From contig DXCZ01000057.1 in NCBI GenBank assembly GCA_019115765.1, positions 1 through 49,827 of the forward strand: a stretch of DNA of 49,827 nucleotides. Reading direction: 5' to 3'. Shown piece by piece: positions 7,848 to 19,599 of this stretch (the stretch's first letter is position 1; every line of letters begins with the position of its first letter). The position numbers and the translations under genes are program-made. The notes beneath the pieces are model-generated. The model saw only the letters and a program-made list of their open reading frames with translations. It had not been told where the DNA came from and made no database searches. This stretch comes from Candidatus Mediterraneibacter stercoripullorum (lineage in GTDB: Bacteria > Bacillota > Clostridia > Lachnospirales > Lachnospiraceae).

Positions 7848-8962
7848 TGGAGAAAAAAACAGAACAGAGAATAGAAGATATGGCATACGAATACTGGTTT
7901 GCCGGAATAAAAAATCTTTCAACCAGAAAAAAATATCTGATCAGAGAACACATGAAAACAGGCAGGGCAGTCTATTATATAGAAGAAACAAAAATAAATA
8001 AGCTTCCGTTCCTCGATGAACGTGACAGAAAAGTACTCCTGGAAGCAAAACATGATAAGAATATACAGGAATCTTATAAAATATTGGAAGAAAAAGAAAT
8101 CCGTTTCGTTCCCTGGTTTGCACCGGAATACCCGGAACGCCTGCTGGAACTGCCGGATTTCCCGTATGCTCTGTATGTAAAAGGAAGCCTGCCGTCACCT
8201 GACGGCAAGAAGGCGGCTATCGTGGGAGCAAGGAAATGTACGCCATATGGAGAAAAATACGCATTGGAGTTCGGATGTGAGCTGGCAAGAGCAGGAGTTG
8301 AGATCATCAGCGGACTGGCAAGAGGTATCGATGGAATGGGACAGCGGGGCGCACTGATAGGAAGGGGAAAAACATTTGCCGTGCTTGGATGCGGCGTCGA
8401 TATATGCTATCCGAGAGAACATATCGGATTATATTCGGATATCCTGGAACAGGGCGGAGGAATCTTATCAGAACTGCTGCCTGGGACGCCGCCCCTGTCT
8501 AAGCATTTTCCTGCCAGAAACCGGATCATCAGCGGACTGGCAGACGCGGTTCTTGTGATAGAGGCCCGTGAAAGAAGCGGATCGCTGATCACAGCTGATC
8601 AGGCACTGGATCAGGGGCGGGATGTATTTGCCCTTCCTGGACCAATAAACAGCCCTCTGAGTACCGGATGCAATCAGCTGATCCGTCAGGGAGCTGGCCT
8701 GCTCATCTCCCCGGAAATGCTGCTGGAAGAGTGGAATCTGCCTTGCCAGAGCGTGGGGAGAAAGGAACCGGAAAATAAAAAAATGCTTGAAAGTCGCGAA
8801 AAATTGGTGTATAGTCGACTTGGTTTGTATCCGAAGAACGTGGATCAGCTGGTCGGAGAGACAGATATGGAAGTGAGAGAGCTTATGTCACTACTGGTAT
8901 CGCTGGAACTGAAAGGATACATAAGAGAAATATCGAAGAATTATTATATCTCGGTGCAGTGA
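7847..8962 (+). CDS. dprA: DNA processing protein DprA
   Basis: A 371-residue DprA (Smf). DprA binds incoming single-stranded DNA and loads RecA during transformation; it is also kept in many non-competent bacteria. Visible parts are an N-terminal helical segment (1-90), the Rossmann-like core with AIVGARKCTPYGEKYA, SGLARGIDGMGQRGAL, LGCGVDICYPREH, ARNRIISGLADAVLVIEA and RSGSLITADQALDQGRDVFA, and a C-terminal winged-helix-like segment (residues 305-370). The ATG at 7847 overlaps the comM stop (ATGA) and has GGAGG eight bases upstream; a GTG three bases earlier is less likely. The coupling with comM suggests a common DNA-uptake or repair role. Confidence 0.95.
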   Translation: MEKKTEQRIEDMAYEYWFAGIKNLSTRKKYLIREHMKTGRAVYYIEETKINKLPFLDERDRKVLLEAKHDKNIQESYKILEEKEIRFVPWFAPEYPERLLELPDFPYALYVKGSLPSPDGKKAAIVGARKCTPYGEKYALEFGCELARAGVEIISGLARGIDGMGQRGALIGRGKTFAVLGCGVDICYPREHIGLYSDILEQGGGILSELLPGTPPLSKHFPARNRIISGLADAVLVIEARERSGSLITADQALDQGRDVFALPGPINSPLSTGCNQLIRQGAGLLISPEMLLEEWNLPCQSVGRKEPENKKMLESREKLVYSRLGLYPKNVDQLVGETDMEVRELMSLLVSLELKGYIREISKNYYISVQ

Positions 8963-8998
8963 TCGTCGGGGTATTTCTGAAAAAGAAACAGCATTAAG

Positions 8999-9015
8999 AC
9001 GGCAGAATCTGCCGT
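8999..9015. repeat. Short inverted repeat before topA
   Basis: ACGGCAG-AAT-CTGCCGT lies immediately upstream of the topA ribosome binding site. It is too small and lacks a T-run to be a convincing terminator; it could mark an mRNA 5' structure. Confidence 0.35.
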
Positions 9016-9033
9016 ATGGAGGAGTTTGGGTTT

Positions 9034-11103
9034 ATGGCACATTATCTTGTTATCGTGGAGTCACCTGCTAAAGTGAAAACGATTAAAAAGTTTCTGGGAA
9101 ACAATTACACGGTCGCGGCATCCCAGGGGCATGTCCGCGATCTGCCGAAAAGCTCACTGGGCATTGACGTCGAACATGACTTTGAGCCAAAGTACATCAC
9201 GATACGCGGCAAAGGAGATATTCTTGCCACCCTGAGAAAGGAAGTAAAGAAATCAGACCGGGTTTATCTTGCAACCGACCCTGACCGGGAAGGAGAGGCA
9301 ATATCCTGGCATCTTGCCGCTGCACTCAAATTAGATGATAAGAAAATGCGGAGAATCACTTTCAACGAGATCACAAAGAACGCGGTGAAGGCATCTCTTA
9401 AGAATCCGAGGGATATCGACATGAACCTGGTGGATGCACAGCAGGCAAGGCGTGTTCTGGATCGTATGGTGGGATATATGATCAGTCCTATCCTCTGGAA
9501 GAAGGTGAAGAGAGGACTCAGCGCCGGAAGAGTTCAGTCGGTTGCTCTGAGGCTGATCGCTGATCGCGAGGATGAGATTAATGCATTTATTCCGGAAGAA
9601 TACTGGACGCTTGATGCCGTGCTGAAAGTTAAAGGCGAGAGAAGACCTCTGACTGCCAGGTTCTATGGTACGGATAAGAAGATGACGATTCATTCACAGA
9701 AGGAACTGGATGAGATCTGTGAGGCAATCGCCCATGCAGAATTCAAAGTTGCAGATATTAAGACAAGTGAGAGAATCCGCCGGGCGCCGCTCCCGTTTAC
9801 CACGAGTACACTTCAGCAGGAGGCGGCAAAAGCCCTGAATTTCGGTACGCAAAAAACCATGCGTATAGCACAGCAGCTTTATGAAGGTGTTGATATCAAG
9901 GGAAATGGTACGGTAGGTGTGATCACATATCTTCGTACAGATTCCACCCGTATCGCAGAGGAGGCAGAAGCGGCAGCTGAAGAATATATTTCTTCTGTTT
10001 ACGGAAAAGAGTATGCTGCGGAAGGAAAACAGGGGAAAAGTGACGGAAAGAAGATTCAGGATGCGCATGAGGCTATCCGTCCTACAGATATTGCCCGCAC
10101 TCCGGCTTCACTGAAGGATTCTCTGACCAGAGATCAGTTCCGTCTGTACCAGCTGATCTGGCGGCGTTTCACTGCCAGCAGGATGGAACCGGCACGCTAT
10201 GAGTCCACAGCGGTGAAGATCACTGCCGGAGGCTATAGTTTTACAGTTTCTACATCACGCCAGCTGTTTGACGGTTTCAGATCTGTATATACAGAAGCAG
10301 ATGAAGAGAAGGAAGAAAGCAACGTACTGGTTGGCAATCTTGGAATGGACTCCGTTTTGACCAAGGAAGAACTGGATCCGAAGCAGCATTTTACCCAGCC
10401 GCCGTCTCATTATACAGAAGCAACTCTGGTAAAGGCTCTGGAGGAGCTGGGGATAGGACGGCCCAGCACTTACGCGCCCACGATCTCTATTATTCTCGGG
10501 CGGCGATATGTAACCAAAGAGGCGAAAAATCTGTATATTACAGAGATTGGCGAGGTCGTCAACAATATGATGAAGCAGTCCTTCCCCAGTATTGTCGATG
10601 TGAATTTTACGGCAAATATGGAAGGACTTCTGGATATGGTTGCTGAAGGCAAAGTTCAGTGGAAAGAAGTGATCCGCAATTTCTATCCGGATCTGGACGA
10701 TGCGGTAGAGAAAGCGGAGAAAGAGCTGGAGACTGTGAAGATCGAAGATGAAGTCACAGACGTGATCTGCGAGGAATGCGGCCGCAATATGGTGATCAAA
10801 TATGGCCCGCACGGCAAGTTCCTGGCCTGTCCCGGATTCCCTGAATGCAGGAATACGAAGCCCTATCTGGAGAAGATCGGAGTACCGTGTCCGATCTGCG
10901 GCAAAGATATAGTTATCCGTAAGACCAAAAAAGGCAGAAGATATTACGGGTGCGAGAATAATCCGGAATGTGATTTCATGTCTTGGCAGAAGCCTTCCAG
11001 AGAAAAATGTCCGGTCTGCGGAGGGTATATGGTTGAAAAGGGAAATAAACTGGCCTGTGCAGATGAAAAATGCGGCTATGTCACCACCCTTCCAAAAGAA
11101 TGA
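9034..11103 (+). CDS. topA: DNA topoisomerase I
   Basis: A 689-residue type IA topoisomerase, which relaxes negative supercoils. The Toprim domain is at the N-terminus (YLVIVESPAKVKTIKKFLG, and ATDPDREGEAISWH with the DxDxE-type acidic residues). The catalytic tyrosine is Tyr299 in GVITYLRTDSTR. The C-terminus carries three CxxC...C zinc ribbons (from CEECGRNM, CPICGKDI and CPVCGGYM), a full complement for the clostridial form. I use the ATG at 9034 (MAHYLVIVES) because GGAGGAG lies 9 bases before it; an ATG at 9016 would put that ribosome binding site inside the gene. The order dprA-topA-codY matches the Bacillus order with the trmFO-xerC-clpQY genes missing between. Confidence 0.96.
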   Translation: MAHYLVIVESPAKVKTIKKFLGNNYTVAASQGHVRDLPKSSLGIDVEHDFEPKYITIRGKGDILATLRKEVKKSDRVYLATDPDREGEAISWHLAAALKLDDKKMRRITFNEITKNAVKASLKNPRDIDMNLVDAQQARRVLDRMVGYMISPILWKKVKRGLSAGRVQSVALRLIADREDEINAFIPEEYWTLDAVLKVKGERRPLTARFYGTDKKMTIHSQKELDEICEAIAHAEFKVADIKTSERIRRAPLPFTTSTLQQEAAKALNFGTQKTMRIAQQLYEGVDIKGNGTVGVITYLRTDSTRIAEEAEAAAEEYISSVYGKEYAAEGKQGKSDGKKIQDAHEAIRPTDIARTPASLKDSLTRDQFRLYQLIWRRFTASRMEPARYESTAVKITAGGYSFTVSTSRQLFDGFRSVYTEADEEKEESNVLVGNLGMDSVLTKEELDPKQHFTQPPSHYTEATLVKALEELGIGRPSTYAPTISIILGRRYVTKEAKNLYITEIGEVVNNMMKQSFPSIVDVNFTANMEGLLDMVAEGKVQWKEVIRNFYPDLDDAVEKAEKELETVKIEDEVTDVICEECGRNMVIKYGPHGKFLACPGFPECRNTKPYLEKIGVPCPICGKDIVIRKTKKGRRYYGCENNPECDFMSWQKPSREKCPVCGGYMVEKGNKLACADEKCGYVTTLPKE

Positions 11104-11139
11104 TCAGAAATTACTGATAAAATTATGTTGATATAACGC

Positions 11140-11195
11140 AAATTGTATGATAACATAGTTTCATATACGAATTTTGGTGCGAGTTGTATATACAA
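11140..11195. promoter_or_regulatory. Dyad symmetry elements upstream of codY
   Basis: Two dyads precede codY: AAATTGTAT ... ATACGAATTT (about 11139-11176) and the perfect 12-bp palindrome TTGTATATACAA (11184-11195). A TTGACA-like -35 (11198-11203) follows but no good -10 could be placed. These look like possible operator sites; no regulator can be named. Confidence 0.35.
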
Positions 11196-11288
11196 TTTTG
11201 ACAAATGTTTCCATAGCAACAGATCTGTTGAGAAAATTGGGGAAGCTGTGGAATCATAATGATATATGTAAAAGATGCGGAGGAAACA

Positions 11289-12068
11289 ATGAGCGTACAA
11301 TTGTTGGATAAAACCAGAAAGATAAATAAACTGCTGCACAATAATAATTCGAGCAAGGTGGTATTTAATGATATCTGTGCCGTGCTGACAGAGATTCTTG
11401 ACTCTAATGTGCTGGTAGTCAGTAAAAAGGGAAAAATACTTGGAGTCAGCAAGTGTGCAAAAGTAAATGCTATCAGTGAACTGATAATGGAGTCGGTAGG
11501 AGCCCACATTGACAGTATGCTGAATGAAAGGCTTCTGAGTATTTTATCCACGAAGGAAAATGTAAATCTTGAGACACTTGGATTTTCTCACGATACTGTT
11601 GAAGGGTATCAGGCGATCATTACTCCTATTGACATAGCCGGTGAGAGGCTGGGAACACTGTTTATTTACAAGCAGGATTCTACGTATTCTATTGACGATA
11701 TCATACTCAGCGAGTATGGTACCGCGGTGGTAGGTCTGGAGATGCTTCGTTCTGTTAACGAAGAAAGCGCTGAGGAGACAAGGAAAGAACATATTGTCCA
11801 GTCCGCTATAAGTACGCTTTCCTTCTCGGAACTGGAAGCGATCATACATATTTTTGATGAACTTGGCGGGAATGAAGGGATTCTTGTCGCGAGTAAGATA
11901 GCAGACAGGGTGGGAATCACAAGGTCGGTGATCGTAAACGCGCTTCGTAAGTTCGAAAGTGCAGGCGTGATCGAATCTCGTTCATCCGGTATGAAAGGCA
12001 CTTATATCAAAGTGTTGAATGATTACGTGTTCACAGAACTTGAGCAGATCAAGAAAGAGAGGATGTAG
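11289..12068 (+). CDS. codY: GTP- and branched-chain amino acid-sensing repressor CodY
   Basis: A 259-residue CodY. It is the global regulator that represses amino-acid biosynthesis, transport and stationary-phase genes when GTP and isoleucine/leucine/valine are high. The N-terminal GAF-type effector domain spans about 1-155 (MSVQLLDKTRKINKLL at the start), and the C-terminal winged helix-turn-helix contains the near-invariant ASKIADRVGITRSVIVNALR followed by MKGTYIKVLN. The ATG at 11289 has GGAGG six bases upstream; an earlier in-frame ATG at 11259 lacks one. Candidate CodY sites are seen in front of gltB in this same window. Confidence 0.96.
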   Translation: MSVQLLDKTRKINKLLHNNNSSKVVFNDICAVLTEILDSNVLVVSKKGKILGVSKCAKVNAISELIMESVGAHIDSMLNERLLSILSTKENVNLETLGFSHDTVEGYQAIITPIDIAGERLGTLFIYKQDSTYSIDDIILSEYGTAVVGLEMLRSVNEESAEETRKEHIVQSAISTLSFSELEAIIHIFDELGGNEGILVASKIADRVGITRSVIVNALRKFESAGVIESRSSGMKGTYIKVLNDYVFTELEQIKKERM

Positions 12069-12139
12069 TCATAAACATTGCCTGCTGCACGGATCAGTCT
12101 GTGAGCGGCGCGGAAGGGGACAGTTACGGAGGAACAGCC

Positions 12140-12466
12140 ATGTATGAAGGGAATCCTGTAGATCTGCAGATGGAAAAGGTGATATCGGCAGATGGAATTT
12201 TTGATGATTCGACGAGAAAATGTCAGGTATACAAGTATGATCTGGATGAGGATTATATTTATCTGGAATTAAAGGAAGGAGACCTGACATCTATCTGTCT
12301 GGATGCACGGTACAGATGCTATATTTCAACCCGTTCAGAGCTCTTATATTGTACAGGGGTTGTGAAAGAGCGGTATCGCAGCCAGGATATGAATCTTCTG
12401 AAGTTCCGAATCAAAAACGGTTTTTATAATGTATACGAGGGAAGAAAGATGACAAAGCGTGCGTAA
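12140..12466 (+). CDS. Small protein of unknown function downstream of codY
   Basis: A 108-residue protein I do not recognise with certainty. The ATG at 12140 is supported by GGAGG seven bases upstream. The sequence is dominated by alternating beta-strand-like segments (VYKYDLDEDYIYLELKEGDL, ARYRCYISTRSELLYCTGVV, LLKFRIKNGFYNVYEG) and resembles the small beta-barrel that precedes PilZ domains in YcgR-like proteins, but the PilZ motifs RxxxR and DxSxxG are not seen. It starts 71 bases after codY and its stop codon lies in the loop of a terminator, so it is the last gene of the codY transcript. Role unknown; the PilZ-N-like fold is a guess. Confidence 0.6.
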   Translation: MYEGNPVDLQMEKVISADGIFDDSTRKCQVYKYDLDEDYIYLELKEGDLTSICLDARYRCYISTRSELLYCTGVVKERYRSQDMNLLKFRIKNGFYNVYEGRKMTKRA

Positions 12467-12480
12467 GCACGCTTTTGTTT
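12454..12480 (+). terminator. Intrinsic terminator of the codY transcript
   Basis: AAAGCGTGC (12454-12462), loop GTAA, GCACGCTTT (12467-12475) followed by TGTTTTG. The stop codon TAA of the preceding gene falls inside the hairpin. Confidence 0.85.
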
Positions 12481-12565
12481 TGCTGGAATTAAGTTGCCGT
12501 CCATCTGTGTCTCGTTATCTGGTGACGGTTATATCATCAGTTTTATAAAAAAAGTTTAAACTGTG

Positions 12566-12594
12566 TTGACAAATATGGATTGGAGTGCTATTTT
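12566..12594 (+). promoter_or_regulatory. Promoter of groES-groEL
   Basis: TTGACA (12566-12571), 17-base spacer, TATTTT (12589-12594) preceded by TGC (extended -10). The CIRCE operator begins 12 bases downstream, at the expected start of transcription. Confidence 0.8.
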
Positions 12595-12605
12595 ATAAGC
12601 ATGGG

Positions 12606-12632
12606 TTAGCACTCGAGTGAAATGAGTGCTAA
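12606..12632. promoter_or_regulatory. CIRCE operator (HrcA binding site)
   Basis: TTAGCACTC (12606-12614), 9 bases, GAGTGCTAA (12624-12632): a perfect match to the CIRCE consensus. It covers the transcription start and 5' leader of groESL, so HrcA (not encoded in this window) should repress the operon until heat stress. Confidence 0.97.
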
Positions 12633-12658
12633 TAAACAACTATCAAGGAGGAATTACA

Positions 12659-12946
12659 ATGAAGTTAGTACCTTTAGGTGACAAAATTGTTTTAAAACAG
12701 TTAGAAGCAGAAGAAACTACAAAGTCCGGTATCGTGCTGCCGGGACAGGCAAAAGAGAAACCCCAGGAAGCTGAAGTTATCGCAGTAGGACCTGGTGGAA
12801 ATATAGATGGAAAAGAAGTTGTGATGCAGGTAAAACCGGGGGATAAAGTAATTTATTCCAAATATGCGGGAACAGATGTAGAGCTTGACGGAGAAGAATA
12901 CATTATTGTAAAACAGAATGATATCCTTGCAATCGTAGAGGCGTAA
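12659..12946 (+). CDS. groES: Co-chaperonin GroES
   Basis: A 95-residue GroES, the heptameric lid of the GroEL folding chamber. The start ATG at 12659 has AAGGAGG nine bases upstream. [19 protein letters not shown] is the conserved first strand, the mobile loop is [17 protein letters not shown], and the end reads [15 protein letters not shown]. Transcribed with groEL from the CIRCE promoter. Confidence 0.97.
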   Translation: MKLVPLGDKIVLKQLEAEETTKSGIVLPGQAKEKPQEAEVIAVGPGGNIDGKEVVMQVKPGDKVIYSKYAGTDVELDGEEYIIVKQNDILAIVEA

Positions 12947-12963
12947 GCCGTATGCAAATTTGA

Positions 12964-14613
<1,650 letters not shown>

Positions 14614-14696
14614 TTTTCCAGATACAGCGGGAGATCAGAAAAGAATCATTAAGATACAAAGTGCTCTCCGCCATTCAGGCAGCGAGGAGTATTCAG

Positions 14697-14737
14697 GGTC
14701 CGGGCAGGAGTCGGCAAGACTCCACCCGGATCCTTTT
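14697..14737 (+). terminator. Intrinsic terminator of groESL
   Basis: GGTCCGGG ... GGAGTC pairs with GACTCC ... CCCGGATCC around a GGCAA loop (14697-14733), with one bulged base per arm, followed by TTTT. Confidence 0.75.
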
Positions 14738-14942
14738 GCGTATTAGGCTTTAGACTGATAAGTTCGGCAGCTGCCGTGTTCGAACGAACAGATATTTACC
14801 AGGTGTGTTATCCATTTGAAATAAAGCAAAATTAACATGTCTCATTCTTGCAGATAATGAAATACGTGTATTTATAAGTAATACTTAATAATAAACTTTA
14901 AAATAAATCAACCGGATAAATAAGACCTGATGAGGAAAACTC

Positions 14943-14971
14943 TTGACATCCATTCCGAATTTCTGTAGTAT
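14943..14971 (+). promoter_or_regulatory. Promoter of guaB
   Basis: TTGACA (14943-14948), 17-base spacer, TAGTAT (14966-14971), about 47 bases before the guaB start. Confidence 0.7.
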
Positions 14972-14979
14972 ATCGTTAA

Positions 14980-16473
<1,494 letters not shown>

Positions 16474-16534
16474 ATTGGCTGAAAAAGAATGGGTTTAATG
16501 CTTTAATACTGCTGTTGCGTGCCTGACAAAGAAG

Positions 16535-16564
16535 GGACATGGGAATTTATTCTCATGTCCTTTT
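16535..16564 (+). terminator. Intrinsic terminator of guaB
   Basis: GGACATGGGAA, loop TTTA, TTCTCATGTCC (16535-16560, one G-U pair) followed by TTTT. Confidence 0.88.
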
Positions 16565-16648
16565 ATAAAATCATAAGATTTTTTTCACAATACCTTATAA
16601 AATCCATGGTATGATGAAAAAAGTTTAAAGAAGAGAGGCGTACAGAAG

Positions 16649-17347
16649 ATGAGAACATTCGGCGGAAGAGGAAAGGGGAATATAAAGAGAAATCATGTTA
16701 CGAAAAGGAAAAGTGGAAGTCGAAAAAAGCAGCGTCAGAATATTCTGCTTTTCAAGGCGGGAATTGTCCTTCTCGTAATAGTGACGCTTGTGGCGGCAGC
16801 GTATTCGTTGAGTTCGGTCAGAGGACAGAATGTGGCGGATGTAGATGCATCACAGCCGGATATTGATGTGCAGCTTCTGGACGTGAATCCTTATTCCAGA
16901 CCCGGAACAGAGTCAGATGGTATTAACGGTATCGTGATTCATTATACGGCAAATCCAGGGAGTACTGCTCAGGAAAACCGGGACTATTTTAACGGCCTTC
17001 AGTACAGTCATGAGACCGAGGCCAGCAGCAATTTCATTATAGGAATTGATGGAGAAATCATACAATGTGTTCCGACGTGGGAAGTGGCGTACGCATCGAA
17101 TGACAGAAATTCAGATACCGTATCCATTGAATGCTGTCATCCCGACGAAAGTGGCAGATTCACAGAGCAGACCTATCGTTCTCTTGTTCAGCTTACGGCG
17201 TGGCTGTGCGTAAAGTTTGATCTGGGACCGGAAGATGTTATACGGCATTATGATGTGACTGGTAAAATATGTCCGAAGTACTTTGTGGAAAATGAAGACG
17301 CCTGGGAAACATTTCGAACGGATGTTGAAAATGCGATGGAGAAGTAA
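16649..17347 (+). CDS. Membrane-anchored N-acetylmuramoyl-L-alanine amidase (Amidase_2)
   Basis: A 232-residue peptidoglycan amidase that cleaves the bond between MurNAc and L-alanine. A very basic cytoplasmic tail (residues 1-30) precedes one hydrophobic segment (about 32-55), so the enzyme is anchored with its catalytic domain outside. Zinc ligands of the T7-lysozyme/PGRP type are visible: His98 in IVIHYTA, His200 in VIRHYDVTGK and Cys208 in KICPKYF. SNFIIGIDGEIIQCVPTWEVA is the central family strand. Role could be cell-wall turnover or spore cortex handling; context does not decide. A TATGAT -10-like box lies at 16610-16615, and AGAGAGG is near the start. Confidence 0.9.
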   Translation: MRTFGGRGKGNIKRNHVTKRKSGSRKKQRQNILLFKAGIVLLVIVTLVAAAYSLSSVRGQNVADVDASQPDIDVQLLDVNPYSRPGTESDGINGIVIHYTANPGSTAQENRDYFNGLQYSHETEASSNFIIGIDGEIIQCVPTWEVAYASNDRNSDTVSIECCHPDESGRFTEQTYRSLVQLTAWLCVKFDLGPEDVIRHYDVTGKICPKYFVENEDAWETFRTDVENAMEK

Positions 17348-17361
17348 TCCTGTTTTCCTCC

Positions 17362-17390
17362 TTGCTATCATGGAAGAAAATTGATATAAT
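17362..17390 (+). promoter_or_regulatory. Promoter of the chorismate mutase/shikimate kinase gene
   Basis: TTGCTA (17362-17367), 17-base spacer, TATAAT (17385-17390) with an extended TGA just upstream. Drives the fused aro gene and probably yqeG. Confidence 0.8.
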
Positions 17391-17424
17391 AGCTTGTATT
17401 GTGTAGAAAGTTTGGAGGACAGAG

Positions 17425-18210
17425 ATGAACGATTTGGAGATGTACCGGGAACAGCTTGCCATCTGTGACGATAAGATCATTGATGCCCTGATGGAGAGAA
17501 ACGCCATTGTGGAAAAGATCATGGCTTATAAGGAGCGGTACGGGATGCCAATCCTTCAGCCGGCACAGGAAGCAAAACAGGAGCGCAGGCTGGATGAAAA
17601 GCTGAAGGACAACAAGTACAGAGAAGAGATACTTGATGTATTCGGAAGGATATTGAGAAACAGTAAGAAGATTCAGGCCCGGAAACTTTTTTCTTATAAT
17701 ATTGTATTGATCGGATTTATGGGAGCGGGAAAATCCACGGTATCGGATTATCTCAGTACTATGTTCGACATGAAACTTGTCGAGATGGATCAGGAGATTT
17801 CCAACCGGGAAGAGATGAGCATTCCGGATATTTTCTCCACTTATGGAGAAGAATATTTCAGGAAGAAGGAAACAGAACTCCTCAAAGAGCTTCAGAATGA
17901 GAAGAACTGTATTATATCATGCGGGGGAGGCGCAGCACTCCGTGAAGAAAATGTATCGGAGATGAAAAAGAACGGAAGGGTTATTCTTTTGACGGCCAGC
18001 CCTGAGACAATCTATGAACGGGTAAAAGACAGCAACGACCGTCCGATTCTGAACGGAAACAATAATGTGGAGTTTATTGCAGAGATGATGGAAAAACGTC
18101 GTGAAAAATATGAAGCTGCCGCTGATATCGTTGTGCAGACGGATAATAAGACGGTCCTTCAGATCTGTGAAGAGTTGATTTCAAGACTGATGGAGTTGGA
18201 TGACAGATAA
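17425..18210 (+). CDS. Fused chorismate mutase - shikimate kinase
   Basis: A 261-residue two-domain enzyme. Residues 1-85 are an AroQ-type chorismate mutase (MYREQLAICDDKIIDALMER, then IVEKIMAYKERYG), all helical. Residues 90-260 are shikimate kinase: Walker A GFMGAGKST at 97-105, the shikimate-binding DQE (Asp122) and FRKKE (Arg146), the CGGGAAL loop and the lid RPIL. The two steps lie on either side of chorismate in aromatic amino-acid synthesis, so the fusion brings together non-consecutive reactions; it is known in some clostridia. The ATG has TTGGAGG eight bases upstream. The stop overlaps the yqeG ATG by one base. Confidence 0.92.
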   Translation: MNDLEMYREQLAICDDKIIDALMERNAIVEKIMAYKERYGMPILQPAQEAKQERRLDEKLKDNKYREEILDVFGRILRNSKKIQARKLFSYNIVLIGFMGAGKSTVSDYLSTMFDMKLVEMDQEISNREEMSIPDIFSTYGEEYFRKKETELLKELQNEKNCIISCGGGAALREENVSEMKKNGRVILLTASPETIYERVKDSNDRPILNGNNNVEFIAEMMEKRREKYEAAADIVVQTDNKTVLQICEELISRLMELDDR

Positions 18211-18719
18211 TGTTTAGAAGATTTTTTCCGGATGAATATGTGGCATCCACATATGTTATCCCTTTCGAAAAACTATATGAAGAAGGTTACCGGGGAGTCA
18301 TATTTGACATAGATAATACGCTTGTTCCTCACGGTGCTCCTGCAGATGACCGGGCAAAGAAGCTGTTCGGGCGCCTGAAGGAGATTGGCTTCACATCCTG
18401 TTTGATCTCGAATAACAGGGAAAGCCGTGTCGAGATGTTCAACAGAGATATAGGGACTAAATATATTTATAATGCCCATAAGCCTTCAGTCAGAAATTAT
18501 ATCAAAGCGATGGAGATCATGGGAACAGACAAATCTAATACACTGTTTGTGGGGGATCAGCTGTTTACAGATGTCTGGGGGGCAAAAAGAGCAGGGATAT
18601 ATAATATTCTTGTCCGTCCGATCCATCCGAAGGAAGAGATTCAGATCGTGCTGAAGCGCTTTCTGGAAAGGATTGTGCTATATTTTTATAAAAAAGAAAA
18701 AGCAGAAAAAAAAGATTGA
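18210..18719 (+). CDS. yqeG: YqeG family HAD-IIIA type phosphatase
   Basis: A 169-residue HAD-superfamily protein. The catalytic motif is FDIDNTLV with Asp33 and Asp35; motif II is the SNN in LISNNRESR and the third is FVGDQLFTDVWGAKRAG. The YqeG family is a putative phosphatase of unknown substrate, often next to aroE/aroK or the GTPase yqeH; the related yeast Gep4 is a phosphatidylglycerophosphate phosphatase, which is one possibility. It is translationally coupled to the upstream aro fusion (TAATG). Confidence 0.92.
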   Translation: MFRRFFPDEYVASTYVIPFEKLYEEGYRGVIFDIDNTLVPHGAPADDRAKKLFGRLKEIGFTSCLISNNRESRVEMFNRDIGTKYIYNAHKPSVRNYIKAMEIMGTDKSNTLFVGDQLFTDVWGAKRAGIYNILVRPIHPKEEIQIVLKRFLERIVLYFYKKEKAEKKD

Positions 18720-18793
18720 AAAAACAGGAAAATTATTATACACTTAATAAATGGAACGTCAGTAAAGGCGTATGATTTGAAGGAGGATTGTAA

Positions 18794-19351
18794 ATGGTTT
18801 CAGCAGGAGATTTTAAAAACGGACTTACCATTGAAATTGATGGAAATATTTTCCAGATTCTGGAATTTCAGCATGTAAAACCTGGAAAAGGAGCTGCGTT
18901 CGTAAGAACAAAATTGAAAAATATCATAAGCGGCGGTGTTGTTGAGAAAACATTCCGTCCGACAGAAAAGTTTGAGAATGCTCATATCGACAGAAAGGAC
19001 ATGCAGTATCTTTATCAGGATGGCGATCTTTACAACTTCATGGACATGGAGACGTATGATCAGATTGCGCTGGATGCCGATGTTGTCGGTGATGCGCTGA
19101 AATTCGTGAAAGAGAATGAAACAGTAAAAATTTGTTCACATAAAGGCAATGTGTTCTCAGTGGAGCCCCCGCTGTTTGTAGAGCTTGCGATCACGGAGAC
19201 AGAGCCGGGATTTAAGGGCGATACAGCTCAGGGTGCTACGAAGCCGGCTACGGTAGAGACTGGTGCGACAGTTATGGTGCCGCTCTTTGTCGAAGTTGGA
19301 GATGTGCTGAAGATCGATACACGTACAGGAGAATATCTGTCCAGAGTTTAA
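18794..19351 (+). CDS. efp: Elongation factor P
   Basis: A 185-residue EF-P that relieves ribosome stalling at polyproline. It has the KOW-like first domain with the loop KPGKGAAF (Lys32 at the tip, the position modified in many bacteria) and ends [10 protein letters not shown]. The start has AAGGAGG seven bases upstream. A possible promoter, TTGAAA (18716-18721) with a TATACA at 18737, overlaps the end of yqeG. No modification enzyme gene is in the window. Confidence 0.97.
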   Translation: MVSAGDFKNGLTIEIDGNIFQILEFQHVKPGKGAAFVRTKLKNIISGGVVEKTFRPTEKFENAHIDRKDMQYLYQDGDLYNFMDMETYDQIALDADVVGDALKFVKENETVKICSHKGNVFSVEPPLFVELAITETEPGFKGDTAQGATKPATVETGATVMVPLFVEVGDVLKIDTRTGEYLSRV

Positions 19352-19384
19352 TGTGTTATTCTGGATTTTAATGAACGAGAGCAG

Positions 19385-19416
19385 ATAGGGGAAGGAATCT
19401 TCCCCTATTCGATTTT
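19385..19416 (+). terminator. Intrinsic terminator of efp
   Basis: ATAGGGGAA (19385-19393), 6-base loop, TTCCCCTAT (19400-19408), then TCGATTTT. Confidence 0.85.
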
Positions 19417-19499
19417 GCGGAAGGTGGCTGAATGATCAGACGCCTTTTTTGTGCAATATTACCTCTTGAATTTATTGGTAAAATAACATATAATATTTT

Positions 19500-19527
19500 T
19501 TGCCTAATATTGTTCAAATCATATAAT
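19500..19527 (+). promoter_or_regulatory. Promoter of the DUF5688-like gene
   Basis: TTGCCT (19500-19505), 16-base spacer, perfect TATAAT (19522-19527), in an A+T-rich leader before the ATG at 19600. Confidence 0.7.
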
Positions 19528-19599
19528 TCTATTTCAATGATACGCTTCGTATCAGTTTTCTCGTTAAATTTAAACGGACCGCGTGAAGAAAGGAGAAAA

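Noticed and set aside
14740..14942. PurR box or 6S-like RNA before guaB
   Set aside because: CGAAC-type half sites are in the wrong arrangement and spacing for a PurBox, and no long bulged duplex typical of 6S RNA was found.
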